A stretch of 6,528 nt of DNA from Candidatus Cloacimonadota bacterium (GTDB lineage: Bacteria > Cloacimonadota > Cloacimonadia > JGIOTU-2 > B8-G9): positions 1 to 6,528 of the forward strand of contig QMNM01000087.1 in assembly GCA_003647765.1 (NCBI GenBank). Reading direction: 5' to 3'. Below, piece after piece: positions 6,280 to 6,528 of the stretch. The translations under genes were made by a program, and so were the position numbers. Every line of letters begins with the position of its first letter. Position 1 is the stretch's first letter. The notes under the pieces are model-generated. The model was not told where the DNA came from and did no database searches. It was given only the letters and a program-made list of their open reading frames with translations.

Positions 6280-6335
6280 AAATTGTGGAATGTAAGTGTA
6301 AATATCGTTCTCTGGAAGGCTGAATTCCATAATTT
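6280..6335. repeat. 12-bp inverted repeat just after the OstA/LptA gene
   Basis: AAATTGTGGAAT (6280-6291) pairs with ATTCCATAATTT (6324-6335), with one G-U pair, around a 32-base loop. It starts seven bases after the stop codon, so it may mark the 3' end of the LPS operon. The long loop, weak A-T pairs and lack of a T-run make it a poor intrinsic terminator. Confidence 0.4.
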
Positions 6336-6369
6336 GAGCATAAACATTATAAAAATTTTCGCATTTTTT

Positions 6370-6378
6370 GTGGCTAAA
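6370..6378 (+). repeat. GTGGCTAAA motif in the 3' intergenic region
   Basis: GTGGCTAAA follows TTTTTT. It matches the right arm of the inverted repeat before pyrG (ATGGCTAAA, 1957-1965) and, with one change, GTGGCTTAA at 3779-3786 before kdsA. The function is unknown. A nine-base match in AT-rich DNA could be chance, but the confinement to gaps between genes is suggestive. Confidence 0.3.
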
Positions 6379-6505
6379 ATTTGACAGAGTGTATTAAAGA
6401 ATCAAAGTTTGTAAAATGAAATTCTTCGGTAGTCCTGTATAAGTCTAATAAAATATCAAAATCCAAATTTCTAATGTGGTAAAAATGGTTAAAGCTATTT
6501 ATATC

Positions 6506-6518
6506 GCTCCTACGGAGC
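6506..6518. repeat. Small REP-like palindrome GCTCC-TAC-GGAGC
   Basis: GCTCC (6506-6510) and GGAGC (6514-6518) form a 5-bp G+C-rich stem with a TAC loop, standing out from the AT-rich surroundings. The wider string TATATCGCTCCTACGGAGCT resembles dispersed intergenic palindromes I recall from FCB-group genomes (recollection only). The window ends ten bases later, so the element's right edge and any further copies cannot be seen. Confidence 0.5.
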
Positions 6519-6528
6519 TATGATTTGC

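Noticed and set aside
6486-6524. Short open frame beginning ATGGTTAAAGC
   Set aside because: It has only 12 codons, no Shine-Dalgarno, and overlaps the palindrome.
6274-6528. RNA gene in the 3' region
   Set aside because: I found no tRNA-like cloverleaf or other RNA family pattern, only the repeats listed.

Overview
This is an AT-rich bacterial window, roughly one third G+C by eye, with every supported gene on the + strand. It looks like a Gram-negative bacterium that makes LPS. The genes kdsA, lptC and an OstA/LptA-family gene belong to Kdo synthesis and LPS export. The partial gene at the left edge ends in a FlgD-like/type IX-type C-terminal domain, and the next gene is a secreted beta-helix protein with a fibronectin-III-like tail. 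That mix is typical of the FCB superphylum and neighbouring candidate phyla such as Cloacimonadota. This placement is an inference from protein style, not from a marker gene.

Layout. Positions 1-236 hold the 3' end of a secreted-protein gene, followed by a strong hairpin (240-278) that probably ends its transcript. Positions 312-1874 encode an exported pectate-lyase-type beta-helix protein. A 115-base gap with an imperfect inverted repeat leads to pyrG (CTP synthase, 1990-3693). This gene is complete in homology from end to end but is broken by a single in-frame TAA at 3205-3207, inside the glutaminase domain. A 107-base gap follows, bounded by near-identical 15-base direct repeats and containing a tandem AATTCGTG repeat. 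Then come kdsA (3801-4604), lptC (4601-5161) and a two-unit OstA/LptA gene (5158-6273), each overlapping the next by the four bases ATGA. The last 255 bases carry no convincing gene, only a 12-bp inverted repeat, a GTGGCTAAA motif and a small REP-like palindrome.

How the genes fit together. PyrG supplies CTP, which KdsB (not in this window) uses to activate Kdo. KdsA makes Kdo-8-phosphate. LptC and the OstA/LptA protein form the periplasmic path that carries finished LPS to the outer membrane. The kdsA-lptC-ostA overlaps point to one translationally coupled LPS operon, possibly with pyrG at its head.

Nothing here looks like an undescribed multi-gene system. The points most worth following are the stop codon in an essential pyrG, the possible repeat-bounded insertion between pyrG and kdsA, and the related GTGGCTAAA-type motifs found in three of the intergenic gaps.
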